Below are positions 26,340 through 35,502 of a DNA stretch of 64,000 nt, in pieces. Each line of letters begins with the position of its first letter. The first letter of the stretch is position 1. This DNA is from Rubinisphaera italica (GTDB lineage Bacteria; Planctomycetota; Planctomycetia; Planctomycetales; Planctomycetaceae). The notes below the pieces were generated by a model. The model did no database searches. It was not told the DNA's origin and worked only from the letters and a program-made list of their open reading frames with translations. A program made the position numbers and the translations under genes. Location: the NCBI RefSeq assembly GCF_007859715.1, contig NZ_SJPG01000001.1, forward strand, positions 1,302,001 through 1,366,000. The letters run 5' to 3'.

Positions 26340-27029
26340 ATGGACATTTCAATTGTGATCCCGGCTCTCAACGAAGCCGAGCGAATAGGGCGGTTGATTG
26401 ATTCTTTACGTAACTTGCCAGATTTCGGAGAATTGAATTGTGAAATCATCGTTGTCGATGGCGGGAGTCAGGATGAAACTTTCGAAGCAGCCAAAAACGC
26501 AGATCTTGTTCTGAAAAGTTCTCGGGGACGTGCGATTCAGCAAAACACAGGAACAGAGCAAGCCCGCGGAGAAATTCTACTATTTCTGCATGCAGACTGT
26601 GAATTAACGGCCGGGACATTGCTCGATGCAAAGTCCCAACTTGTTAAGCCGGGGGTGATCGCAGGTTGCTTCTCGCAGAAAATCGATGCTGCTTCTTACA
26701 GATATCGAGCGATGGAATGGGGAAATCGTCAACGGGTGCGCTGGCTCGGCTGGTCTTATGGTGATCAGGGTCTGTATTTGAAACGAGACATTTTCAACAG
26801 TCTCGGCGGCTTTCCCCAAGAGCCATTTCTGGAAGATTTGATCTTCTCAAAGCGACTTAGAAAACTGGGACGAATTGCTGTCTCGCGACAAAAAATCATC
26901 GTCAGCCCCCGCCGCTGGCAAAAACAAGGGCTCTTCCGGCAAACGCTCAGAAACTGGACCATCATCACGCTTGCTCATTGCGGAGTTTCCCCGACGAGAT
27001 TAGCGAAGATGTATCCGAGTGTGCGGTAA
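26340..27029 (+). CDS. TIGR04283-type family 2 glycosyltransferase
   Basis: A 229-residue GT2 (GT-A fold) glycosyltransferase. It begins MDISIVIPALNEAERIGRLI, has the EIIVVDGGSQDET nucleotide-binding strand and a LLFLHADCEL metal-binding region in place of the usual DxD. The arrangement matches the TIGR04283 family, which is linked by name to arsenosugar biosynthesis, although no arsenic gene is nearby. The short length and one-domain form fit. An AGGAGG sequence lies about 17 bases upstream, unusually far. No operon partner is evident: the ABC permease gene is convergent. Confidence 0.85.
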   Translation: MDISIVIPALNEAERIGRLIDSLRNLPDFGELNCEIIVVDGGSQDETFEAAKNADLVLKSSRGRAIQQNTGTEQARGEILLFLHADCELTAGTLLDAKSQLVKPGVIAGCFSQKIDAASYRYRAMEWGNRQRVRWLGWSYGDQGLYLKRDIFNSLGGFPQEPFLEDLIFSKRLRKLGRIAVSRQKIIVSPRRWQKQGLFRQTLRNWTIITLAHCGVSPTRLAKMYPSVR

Positions 27030-27101
27030 TCGTAGGTCAGGCTGTGCATGACGAATATAGACGTCTCACATTCATCTTGTCAGGCACAGCCTGACCTACG
27101 G
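27030..27101. repeat. Inverted repeat between convergent genes (TAGGTCAGGC family)
   Basis: The arm TAGGTCAGGCTGTGC just after the glycosyltransferase stop pairs with GCACAGCCTGACCTA before the permease stop. Related single arms occur near 6814 and 26052. Sitting between two convergent stops, it could serve as a bidirectional terminator, although no long T-run is present. Confidence 0.6.
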
Positions 27102-27105
27102 CTTT

Positions 27106-28473
27106 TTACGATGAAAGATTCTCCGCCACGTCCGTTCGATAGGCTGTCAGTCCGGGAATGAATCCGACTAAGGCGGCCAGACCGATCATCACGGGGATGA
27201 TGGTCAGTTCCATCGGATCGAAAACGAGTGGATCGATGATGAGTCCGGTGCTGGCTTCGAGGATTGGGCTGGCGAACATGATCAGTCCATGTCCGAGCAG
27301 AATTCCAATGATTCCTCCAGCCAGACAAAGAATGATGGATTCGGTGAGGATGATTGAAAAGACTGCCATACGGTCTGCTCCGAGTGCCCGCATGATGGCG
27401 ATTTCCCGTTTTCGTTCCGACATCGAATTATAGATGCTGACAAAGATGCTGACTCCCGAAACCACAATGATGATTGCGGTCAGATTGATCAGAATCAGCC
27501 GGACATTGCCAACCAGGTAAGTCATCAAACGCTGCATCGGGCGAATCGGATTGACGGCCTGAGCTTTGAATCCCTCTTTCAGGTCTGCAGAAAACTCAAT
27601 GGCACGAGATTGAGCCAGTGTCGGATTCTTTGGATCTTCTTTCATCCGGACGAGAATGGCCGTCACTTCCTTCTGCAAATCTGGCGTGGCGTGATCGTGA
27701 TGATGGGCGTGGTCGTGACCACTATGATCGTGACCGGCGTGAGCTTCCATCTCCTTCAAATCAGCAGCGTGATAGGCTCGAACTTCCGCTTCCGTTTCCC
27801 CAAAGAATTCCATTTCCCGATCAATCGCTTCCTGAATCGGTTTCTCGTGGCCTGCAATCGCATAAAAACCATTCAGGTTGACGAAAACCGTCCGGTCATT
27901 CGGAGTAGCAGTCGCTTCGAGGATGCCGACGATTTTGAATTTTTCATCGTGGACATGATCATCCTGACCGGCATGCACCATTTGAAATTCGTCGCCAATT
28001 TTCCAGTTGTTCTCTCTGGCGACGCTGGATCCAATCACCGATTCCCATTTCCCATTCGGCCACTCTCCACTCGTACGAAACTTCTTTCCCTGTGCGTATT
28101 CGACGGCAAAATATTCAACAGTCGTGCCGAGAATTGGAAAATTTCCCTGTTCAGTGCTGTCGCCTAATGCAATCGGCACGGCGATGCCGATGTGCTTGTT
28201 TTCTTTTAGCTCTTCGTAGTAACGGTACGGCAGGTTTTCGATGGGAGGAGCGATGCGGTAAACCGTATTCAGAACCAGATCAAGTTCGCTCCCCTGGGGG
28301 CCGACAATCAAATCATAGCCAAACCCCTGCAGGTCAAACGTCTTTGAAACGACAGTGTTGGCAATCAAAACGGCAATCATCAAAGCGACACCCAGAGCAA
28401 CACTTAAGGCTGTCAAAGACGAGGCCAGTAATCGCTGACGGATACTTTTCAGAGCGATTGTAAACAGATTCAT
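27106..28473 (-). CDS. FtsX/MacB-type ABC transporter permease with His-rich loop
   Basis: A 455-residue inner-membrane permease of the MacB/LolC type. It has one N-terminal span (residues about 15-40), a large extracytoplasmic MacB-PCD domain, and three C-terminal spans in an FtsX domain with the SERKREIAIMRALGA coupling motif. An unusual insert at residues 245-261 holds nine His and three Asp in 17 residues, a probable metal-binding loop. It follows an ABC ATPase gene in the same orientation (about 200 bases upstream), and the two should form one transporter. Such systems export lipoproteins, peptides or antibiotics or transmit force; metal-linked variants exist. The substrate is unknown. 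Confidence 0.9.
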   Translation of the reverse strand: MNLFTIALKSIRQRLLASSLTALSVALGVALMIAVLIANTVVSKTFDLQGFGYDLIVGPQGSELDLVLNTVYRIAPPIENLPYRYYEELKENKHIGIAVPIALGDSTEQGNFPILGTTVEYFAVEYAQGKKFRTSGEWPNGKWESVIGSSVARENNWKIGDEFQMVHAGQDDHVHDEKFKIVGILEATATPNDRTVFVNLNGFYAIAGHEKPIQEAIDREMEFFGETEAEVRAYHAADLKEMEAHAGHDHSGHDHAHHHDHATPDLQKEVTAILVRMKEDPKNPTLAQSRAIEFSADLKEGFKAQAVNPIRPMQRLMTYLVGNVRLILINLTAIIIVVSGVSIFVSIYNSMSERKREIAIMRALGADRMAVFSIILTESIILCLAGGIIGILLGHGLIMFASPILEASTGLIIDPLVFDPMELTIIPVMIGLAALVGFIPGLTAYRTDVAENLSS

Positions 28474-28547
28474 ATCGAGTCAATTCGAAATTAGTATAGT
28501 TGAGAATGCAGTATTAATTGGAAGCTAATTAGTTCAATTCAAAGTTT

Positions 28548-28668
28548 TCTTTCCTTCTCCTTGGGGAGAAGGTGGCCGAAGGCCGGATGAGGGGATTTCT
28601 TCGATGTCCATGAGACAATTCGGGATCTTATCCCCTCACCCTAACCCTCTCCTCAGGGAGAGGGGACT
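28548..28668. repeat. Dispersed intergenic repeat, copy 3
   Basis: Lies between the ABC ATPase and permease genes. It contains CCTTCTCCTTGGGGAGAAGG, GGCCGAAGGCCGGATGAGG and CTCTCCTCAGGGAGAGG. Orientation is opposite to the copy at 16599. It would be transcribed inside the transporter mRNA and could fold into three hairpins. Confidence 0.65.
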
Positions 28669-28688
28669 TGTTGTTTGTTTTGATTTAG

Positions 28689-29363
28689 TCAAGCGTTTTG
28701 CAGCACCTTGTTGAATTCCTGCAAGGGAATTGTGCGATCAAACTGAGTCGCGATTTCCGGGGAATGTGTGACCAGCAACAATGAGACATTGTGTTCTCTG
28801 CAAATCTCGCCAATCAATTTGAGGATCGTTTCCTGATTGGCAGGATCGACACTGGCGGTTGGTTCGTCGGCCAGCAAAAGACTGGGACGATTGGCCAGCG
28901 AGCGGGCAATGGCGACCCGTTGTTGTTCACCGACAGAAAGTTGAGCCGGTTTGTGTGTCAGACGATGTCCCAAACCAACGCTTTCGAGCAATTGCTTCGC
29001 ATGAGCACGATCGGCTTTGCCGCGGGCGAAACTCATGCCGAGCAAAACATTTTCAAAAGCGGTGAAGGCAGGCAGAAGATTGAATGTCTGGAAGACAAAG
29101 CCAATTCGCTCTGCACGGAATCGATCCCGACCCGCTTCCGGAAGTCGAGTGATTTCGATGTCATCAATGAGAACCTCACCGGAATCCGGTTTTGTGATAC
29201 CGGAGATCACATTGAGCAGAGTCGTCTTTCCGCCGCCACTCGAACCGACCAAGGCGGCTTGTTCGCCTGTTTCAAGTTTGAAGTGAGGGATATCGAGCAC
29301 AGGCAAATCGTGCCCGTTCGGTTCCCGATAATTTTTGCGGACGTTTTTGAGTTCGAGAGACAT
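28689..29363 (-). CDS. ABC transporter ATP-binding protein (LolD/MacB type)
   Basis: A 224-residue nucleotide-binding domain that powers the adjacent FtsX-type permease. Walker A is GSSGGGKTT, the signature is LSVGEQQRVAIARSL, Walker B is LLLADEPTASVD and the H-loop is VTHSPEIA. The length and the RFRAERIGFVFQTFNLLPAFTAFENV Q-loop region are typical of the LolD/MacB/FtsE group. The signature has Val instead of the usual Gly (LSVGE), a tolerated variation in this group. The gene order ATPase then permease is usual for the family. Confidence 0.94.
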   Translation of the reverse strand: MSLELKNVRKNYREPNGHDLPVLDIPHFKLETGEQAALVGSSGGGKTTLLNVISGITKPDSGEVLIDDIEITRLPEAGRDRFRAERIGFVFQTFNLLPAFTAFENVLLGMSFARGKADRAHAKQLLESVGLGHRLTHKPAQLSVGEQQRVAIARSLANRPSLLLADEPTASVDPANQETILKLIGEICREHNVSLLLVTHSPEIATQFDRTIPLQEFNKVLQNA

Positions 29364-29402
29364 GTGTATTTTGTTTCAGTGTTTTATGAATGAGTTTACA
29401 TT

Positions 29403-29488
29403 CCGGGTGGCGGGCGCTCAGCATTTTGGGTAGCCCTCGATAGTTCCCCGATTCGGGGGCTTCTCTTCGAGACGCCCCCGCCACCCAG
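29403..29488. repeat. Structured inverted repeat upstream of the ABC ATPase gene
   Basis: GGGTGGCGGG (29405-29414) pairs with CCCGCCACCC (29477-29486), and inside lies the hairpin CCCCGATTCGGGG (29447-29459). It is a G/C-rich palindromic unit in an otherwise A/T-rich gap between the divergent ATPase and photolyase genes. Confidence 0.6.
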
Positions 29489-29623
29489 GTGGTTGAGTGA
29501 TCATATCGAATTATGAGCAGTTATCGAATGTTACGAGCGAATCCGTTCTTGTGTTGGAGAGTCTTGCCTCTATAACAGGAAGAAAACAGAGAATCAAAAA
29601 TTAGTGCTTCAAAGGCTGTTTAA

Positions 29624-31087
29624 GTGAGCGATTCAGAGAAAGATTTCCCCGTTATTATCTGGTTTCGTCAGGATATGCGCCTGGTTGATCACCCTGCATT
29701 ACTGGAAGCCAGTAAGCTGAGGCGACCCCTCATTTTGCTGTACATTCTGCCTGAACGGGAAACGGATTGGTTTCTTGGAGGGGCGACCTGCTGGTGGTTG
29801 CATCGGTCTTTGCAGGTTTTAAGCGATCACCTGAAAGCCGAATTCAACCAAAAGCTGATACTCCGTCAGGGAGATGCACTGACTGTTCTTAAGGATGTGA
29901 TTCAACAGACAGAAGCTTCTGCTGTTTTCTGGAATCGCATTTATGAACCTCATGAGCAGGCGACAGATGAGCAGATTATTACGGAATTGTCGGATGAAGC
30001 CGTTGTCTGCGAGTTATTCCCGGCCAGTTTGCTCGTCGATCCGACTGATATTTACACACAAAGCGATAACCCCTACCAGGTTTTCACGCCTTTCTGGATA
30101 GCCTGTCTCAAAAAGCTCGAATTCGCCAAACCATTGCCGAAACCTAAGAAACTGACTGTGCCCAAAAAGTTCCCTCAAAGTCTGGCTCTAAAGGATTTGA
30201 AGTTGAATCCGACGATCGACTGGGCAGGGGGGCTGGAAGAAATGTGGTCTCCGGGGACTGAGGGAGCGCTGAAAAACCTCGATAAATTTCTGACAGAACT
30301 CGTCGAGGATTATCAGGAAGAGCGAAATCTCCCGAGCCATTATGGAACGTCGCGGTTGTCTCCGCATTTGCATTTTGGGGAAATCACACCTCGCCAAGTT
30401 TATTGGGAAACGCAGGATGTGATCGCGAAGTTCAGGGATCAAAATAAAAGCGACGCGGTAAAAAACGCGGACATCTATCTCAGTGAAATCGGCTGGCGGG
30501 AGTTCAGCTATTACGTGCTTTATCACTTTCCCCACACCGTGAGCGAACCCTTGCAGGAGAAATTTCAGGATTTTAGCTGGAAAAGCAGCAAAAAGTGGCT
30601 GAAAGCGTGGCAGAAAGGTCAGACTGGGTATCCCATCGTCGATGCGGGCATGCGGGAACTATGGCTGACCGGTTGGATGCACAATCGTGTTCGGATGATC
30701 GTCGCTTCATTTCTGACTAAAGATCTGCAGATCCATTGGCGAGAGGGAGCGGACTGGTTTATGGATACGCTTGTCGATGCCGATTTGGCCAGCAACACCT
30801 TCGGCTGGCAATGGGCTTCCGGCTGCGGAGCGGATGCTGCTCCCTATTTCAGAGTGTTCAACCCGACCACGCAGTCCGAAAAGTTTGATAAACAGGGGGA
30901 TTATCTGCGAAAATGGTGCCCGGAACTGGCCGATTTGCCAAATAAATGGATTCACAAGCCTGCTGAAGCTCCCGAGCAAGTTTTGCAGCAGGCTGGGGTG
31001 GAATTGGGGAAGGATTATCCAAAGCCCATCGTCAATCATGCAGAACAACGGGATCTTGCCCTCGAAAAATGGGAAAAAATCAAATAA
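29624..31087 (+). CDS. phrB: Deoxyribodipyrimidine photolyase (class I, cryptochrome family)
   Basis: Light-dependent repair of UV-induced pyrimidine dimers, with FAD as the catalytic cofactor. The 487 residues begin with the antenna domain (VIIWFRQDMRLVDHPALLEA), then the FAD domain with TSRLSPHLHFGEI, MRELWLTGWMHNRVRMIVASFL and SNTFGWQWASGCGADAAPYFRVFNP, the photolyase signature. The start is a GTG at 29624, the first start codon after an upstream in-frame stop. It is monocistronic. The family fits CPD photolyases better than DASH cryptochromes, but the lesion specificity is inferred. Confidence 0.95.
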   Translation: MSDSEKDFPVIIWFRQDMRLVDHPALLEASKLRRPLILLYILPERETDWFLGGATCWWLHRSLQVLSDHLKAEFNQKLILRQGDALTVLKDVIQQTEASAVFWNRIYEPHEQATDEQIITELSDEAVVCELFPASLLVDPTDIYTQSDNPYQVFTPFWIACLKKLEFAKPLPKPKKLTVPKKFPQSLALKDLKLNPTIDWAGGLEEMWSPGTEGALKNLDKFLTELVEDYQEERNLPSHYGTSRLSPHLHFGEITPRQVYWETQDVIAKFRDQNKSDAVKNADIYLSEIGWREFSYYVLYHFPHTVSEPLQEKFQDFSWKSSKKWLKAWQKGQTGYPIVDAGMRELWLTGWMHNRVRMIVASFLTKDLQIHWREGADWFMDTLVDADLASNTFGWQWASGCGADAAPYFRVFNPTTQSEKFDKQGDYLRKWCPELADLPNKWIHKPAEAPEQVLQQAGVELGKDYPKPIVNHAEQRDLALEKWEKIK

Positions 31088-31422
31088 ATATGGCCGAGCA
31101 AAGCCTGCAATGGTTCGTGTATTTTGTGTTCTGGATATGTGCCACGGCTCTGTGAATTTCTTAGTTTTTGACATTTTAAGTTGATATCTCAGGAATACTA
31201 AGAACGAATTGGCAGATTTCCGGTCAAGTCAGGTCATTGGCGAGTTGAGAATCGAAGTTCTGCTGGTTAGACTGAGCCTGATTGACCACTTGCGTGTCCT
31301 GCTGGACGTGGCTTTTCTTATGTGGTCCAAGACTGACGACAGCCCCGATGCGTTTGGTGGCTCAGGTTCTGTTGAGGACAGATCAGTCAATGTTGTTCCG
31401 TTATGGTTGTTGAGAACTTTTT
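31088..31422. other. Leader region of ilvN
   Basis: About 335 bases without a supported gene. An open frame from a TTG at 31209 is rich in Leu, Val and Ile codons (about half of codons 10-40) but has no stop before ilvN, so it is not a normal leader peptide. No T-box or known riboswitch was recognised. Confidence 0.35.
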
Positions 31423-31950
31423 ATGAAACATGTTTTATCGGCTCTGGTTATGAATCAGCCTGGTGTGCTGGCACATATTTCTGGAATGTTGGCCTCCCGT
31501 GCTTTCAATATCGAAAGTCTTGCTGTCGGCGAGACAGACATTCCCGAATTTTCACGAATGACATTCGTCGTCAGTGGCGACGATCGTGTCCTGGATCAGG
31601 TCCGAAAACAGCTTGAAAAAATTGTCACTGTGGTGCAGGTGATTGATTTCTCGAACAAAGATTTCGTCGAACGCGATTTGATGCTCATTAAAGTTCGCAC
31701 CGAAGGGACCTCGATGACTCAGGTCAAAGAGATGGTCGATATTTTCCGTGCGAAAATTGTCGATGTTCGTCCGCATCAGGTGATGATTGAAATCTCAGGT
31801 CCCGAGCAGAAAATTGCGGCTTTTGTCGATGTAATGCGGCCTTTCGGGATCATCGAATTGGTTCGCACCGGGCGAATTGCTCTGACGCGGGAAAATATCG
31901 AAAAGCCAGTACTCTATGATTTGCAACCGATGAGTGCTCCCGTCAAATAG
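31423..31950 (+). CDS. ilvN: Acetolactate synthase small (regulatory) subunit
   Basis: Regulatory subunit of acetohydroxyacid synthase, conferring valine feedback control on the first step of branched-chain amino acid synthesis. The 175 residues start with an ACT domain (HVLSALVMNQPGVLAHISGMLASRAFNIESLAVG) followed by a C-terminal domain (VKVRT-like strand, VDVRPHQVMIEISGPEQKI and GIIELVRTGRIALTR). It is full length for the IlvH/IlvN family. The catalytic subunit ilvB is not in the window. It precedes ilvC by 150 bases on the same strand, suggesting co-regulation. Confidence 0.96.
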   Translation: MKHVLSALVMNQPGVLAHISGMLASRAFNIESLAVGETDIPEFSRMTFVVSGDDRVLDQVRKQLEKIVTVVQVIDFSNKDFVERDLMLIKVRTEGTSMTQVKEMVDIFRAKIVDVRPHQVMIEISGPEQKIAAFVDVMRPFGIIELVRTGRIALTRENIEKPVLYDLQPMSAPVK

Positions 31951-32063
31951 TCGGAAACGAAGCGTTTTTGGGAATCCCTGCATTTCCGAAGACATTTCTT
32001 CATAAATGTGGAAAGCCTCGATTGATCGCGGACTTTCTTTCTGATCAGTCATTTCGACAATAA

Positions 32064-33104
<1,041 letters not shown>

Positions 33105-33138
33105 GCCGATTTCGTCGTGCATAGACAATTGAATCTTA

Positions 33139-33171
33139 AAACCGCCACCAAATACTGGTGGCGGTTTTTTT
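33139..33171 (+). terminator. Intrinsic terminator after ilvC
   Basis: AAACCGCCACCA (33139-33150) and TGGTGGCGGTTT (33156-33167) form a 12-bp perfect stem with a 5-base loop, ending in a T-run. It overlaps the last codons of the convergent LuxR-type gene and may also stop transcription from that side, where the T-run is shorter. Confidence 0.92.
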
Positions 33172-33886
33172 ATGCGTCGATCCAGCCTTCACGAATTGCC
33201 AGTCGCGATAAATAAACGCGATCATGCAGCATCAGGCGTTGCATAATTCGATATTTGTGGCTGTCAACGGCTTTCACCGTAAGGCCCATCTCCTCGGCTA
33301 CTTTTTTGACAGTCTTCCCTTCGGCCAGATGCAAAAAGACTTCCAGCTGAAGTGCAGTTAGCTTTGAGGCGACGTAATCCTCAGTCAGTTGAGGTTTTCC
33401 ATTGGACAAATCGAGCATTAGTCGGGCTTTCGTACTCCAGAACTGTTTAATGCGACCTGTTAAAAGTTGAGAAATGATCGAGCCGATTTCCTCGACATTT
33501 CCATCCAGTGTGATCCAGCCGGTTGCTCCCAATTGAATCGCCCAACTCAGCCAGGCTGGTTTAATGTCTTGTGTTAAAAATGCATACGGAATTTCTAATT
33601 CCGTGAGTTGTTTGGCACGTTCGAATGTTGCGTGACGATCATGAACGGGATCAAGAATCGCAATGATTCTACAACCAGAACTGGCAAGTTGGATTTCGGC
33701 ATCGAGGGAACCAGAATGAGTGGTTGTTTCAATTCCATCAGCCGTTAAACATTGGCTCAGTGCGTCCCCCAGAAATGGAGAAAGTTCTGAAAGCATCACT
33801 CTGTATGCCGGCGTTTGAGGCTGTGAATTGTAAGGAACTGAAGGAGAAGAAGTAGTCAATCTGATATGAGGCTTTGTGTAGATCAT
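33170..33886 (-). CDS. LuxR-type DNA-binding response regulator-like protein, upstream region displaced by IS30
   Basis: A 238-residue regulator with a receiver-like N-terminal domain (about 30-155) and a C-terminal LuxR/NarL helix-turn-helix (LTALQLEVFLHLAEGKTVKKVAEEMGL... block, about 178-235). The receiver has the probable phospho-Asp in IIAILDPVHD, but the acidic pair at the N-terminal strand is not conserved, so it may be phosphorylation-independent. The IS30 element ends one base upstream of the ATG at 33886; the 3-bp target duplication overlaps that codon. The ribosome-binding site and promoter that preceded it now lie beyond 34987. The coding region itself looks intact. Expression is doubtful unless the element provides a promoter. 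Confidence 0.8.
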   Translation of the reverse strand: MIYTKPHIRLTTSSPSVPYNSQPQTPAYRVMLSELSPFLGDALSQCLTADGIETTTHSGSLDAEIQLASSGCRIIAILDPVHDRHATFERAKQLTELEIPYAFLTQDIKPAWLSWAIQLGATGWITLDGNVEEIGSIISQLLTGRIKQFWSTKARLMLDLSNGKPQLTEDYVASKLTALQLEVFLHLAEGKTVKKVAEEMGLTVKAVDSHKYRIMQRLMLHDRVYLSRLAIREGWIDA

Positions 33887-33887
33887 A
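33885..33887. repeat. Target-site duplication, left copy (ATA)
   Basis: ATA flanks the left end of the IS30 element and is repeated directly at 34988-34990 beyond the right end. A 3-bp duplication is normal for IS30-family transposition. Confidence 0.75.
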
Positions 33888-33916
33888 GGTGGATTCAATT
33901 TTGAAATGCACGGGTT
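33888..33916. repeat. IS30 terminal inverted repeat, left
   Basis: Starts GGTGGATTCAATTTTGAAAT and is perfectly complementary to the right end over 29 bases. It contains the transposase stop codon (33895-33897). Confidence 0.95.
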
Positions 33917-34881
33917 TTGGGTTCGAACAGTTCGTGTGGTGATTTGAATTGGTACTTTTTGCGAGGCCGGTTGTTCAACTCCATCACAGCCGCTTGAATA
34001 TCCTCGGCTTTCAGTTTACGGAAATCGCTCCCCTTCAGGAAGTATTGCCGCAGAAGCCCGTTGGTGTTCTCATTCTGGCCGCGTTGCCACGGCTGGCGAG
34101 CCGGAGCAAAATAGATCGCACAATGCAGGGCTTGCTCCAACTCTCGATGACCCGAAAACTCACTCCCGTTGTCCGTCGTCAAAGTTCGAATCAATGACGA
34201 TGGCAACCCCTCAAACGCAAACACCGAAGCCGCGTTCAACGTCGATGCTTTCTTGTCCGGCAGATAGCTCGCCACAAGATAGCCGGTCTTGCGTTCGACA
34301 TGCGTGACAATGTAGCCGGTCCCCTTTTGACCCTCGATGGTATCCGATTCCCAGTGCCCGATCCGCGAACGATTGCGTGCAGAAACCGGTCGCTGATCCA
34401 TTGGCTTTTTGGTCGGGTCGCATCGTCTGGAGATCCCTGTGCCGTAGCGTTTGCGGCGTTTCTTTCTCGATTGACGCAGCTGCCTGTAGATGTTGCCGCC
34501 CTGCTTTTTGTTTGCTTTGATCCAGGCGTAAATCGTCTCAATGGATATTCGCATTCTGGCCTCCCGAGGATGCAGTCGCAAGAGTTGACCTGCAATCTGT
34601 TCCGGCGACCACTTGAGAGACAACTTATCGAGCAGGAATTCTTTGAGCGGAGCGTGGTTGAGTTTCCAGGGGAGTTTGCAGAGTTGTCGACGCCGTCGCG
34701 CTTTGCGGTCGGCTTTCCCGGCGAAATACTTCCCGGTCGCATCCGAATTCCGCCGCAGTTCTCGGGAGATCGTGCTGGGGTCTCGGGATAACTCGCGCGC
34801 AATTTCTATTCGAGAGTGTCCCAGGGCGTGCATGTGCGCTATGGAATCACGTTCCTCAGCAGTAAGATGCGTGTGTGACAT
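33895..34881 (-). CDS. IS30-family transposase
   Basis: A 328-residue DDE transposase with an N-terminal helix-turn-helix (TAEERDSIAHMHALGHSRIE then DPSTISREL) and an RNase H-like catalytic domain. The catalytic residues are Asp180 (WESDT), Asp237 (TDNGSEF) and Glu271 (GQNENTNG), spaced DD(33)E as in the IS30 family. The ATG at 34881 (MSHTHLT) matches the usual start; a longer frame begins at 34932. The stop codon lies within the left inverted repeat. No frameshift is seen, so it should be active. Confidence 0.95.
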   Translation of the reverse strand: MSHTHLTAEERDSIAHMHALGHSRIEIARELSRDPSTISRELRRNSDATGKYFAGKADRKARRRRQLCKLPWKLNHAPLKEFLLDKLSLKWSPEQIAGQLLRLHPREARMRISIETIYAWIKANKKQGGNIYRQLRQSRKKRRKRYGTGISRRCDPTKKPMDQRPVSARNRSRIGHWESDTIEGQKGTGYIVTHVERKTGYLVASYLPDKKASTLNAASVFAFEGLPSSLIRTLTTDNGSEFSGHRELEQALHCAIYFAPARQPWQRGQNENTNGLLRQYFLKGSDFRKLKAEDIQAAVMELNNRPRKKYQFKSPHELFEPKTRAFQN

Positions 34882-34958
34882 TCGTGATTTCTTCTTAGTA
34901 GGATTGATGGTCGTTTGGTCAAAACAAACCATCTCACGAATGTCACTCTTTTTCCATC

Positions 34959-34987
34959 AACCCGTGCATTTCAAAATTGAATCCACC
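34959..34987. repeat. IS30 terminal inverted repeat, right
   Basis: Perfect 29-base complement of 33888-33916. It lies about 75 bases upstream of the transposase start and would contain or flank its promoter. Confidence 0.95.
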
Positions 34988-34990
34988 ATA

Positions 34991-35502
34991 TTTGCGTCCG
35001 AAAATAGCTGAAAATTTAAGCATAATTCAATTGTATAGACTCCTTTAACATCGACCTGTAAGCCTTTTGGGCTGTGTCGTAAGCCCGCCAAATTCAATTC
35101 GAAAGCAGATTACAGCAGCAAAAGGGCAATGAAGTCAGCGATTGACGCGAAAATGTTAGAATGCCGGTATGAACAAGCGTTCGATCAGATGGACTTACCA
35201 TTGAAATTTTTCAACTCACATATTGAGCTGGAACGGTCCACCTGTACTCTGTCGAGCTTTAAATCTCGCCCTCAAACTGCAATTCCGCAGACAGTTTCCC
35301 GTTATTCGATGCTGAATTTACACGACTTTTAACGATCGACGGACTACTAAACCCTGTTCCAAATAGAAACCGGATTTCCATATCAATTATGCAGACCACC
35401 CATTTGGGTGATTGGGCGTTTCAATCTTTCTCATTCCTGTGAATTAATAAAGTTAAGAACCGTTATCAACCTATATCTTAGGTTTTCACATGGAACAGAT
35501 GG
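34991..35502. other. Region beyond IS30, former upstream DNA of the LuxR-type gene
   Basis: About 510 A/T-rich bases with no supported gene. A 67-codon frame at 35129-35332 has no ribosome-binding site or recognisable family and is probably chance. The segment just after 34990 should hold the original promoter of the regulator, now pointing into the insertion sequence. Confidence 0.4.

Larger units (their letters stand above)
33888..34987 (-). mobile_element. Complete IS30-family insertion sequence, 1100 bp
   Basis: Bounded by 29-bp perfect terminal inverted repeats (33888-33916 and 34959-34987) and flanked by a 3-bp ATA direct repeat. It encodes one full transposase with a DD(33)E triad. 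Element length, repeat length and target duplication all agree with IS30. The perfect ends, intact transposase and clean duplication point to a recent insertion. It lies between the LuxR-type regulator and its former upstream region. Confidence 0.95.

Noticed and set aside
26317..26342. Frameshift at the start of the GT2 gene, suggested by an AGGAGG site too far upstream
   Set aside because: The protein N-terminus at 26340 matches the family start exactly, so there is no missing N-terminal part to recover.
35129..35332. 67-codon frame beyond the IS30 element
   Set aside because: No ribosome-binding site, no recognisable family and an A/T-rich context; probably chance.
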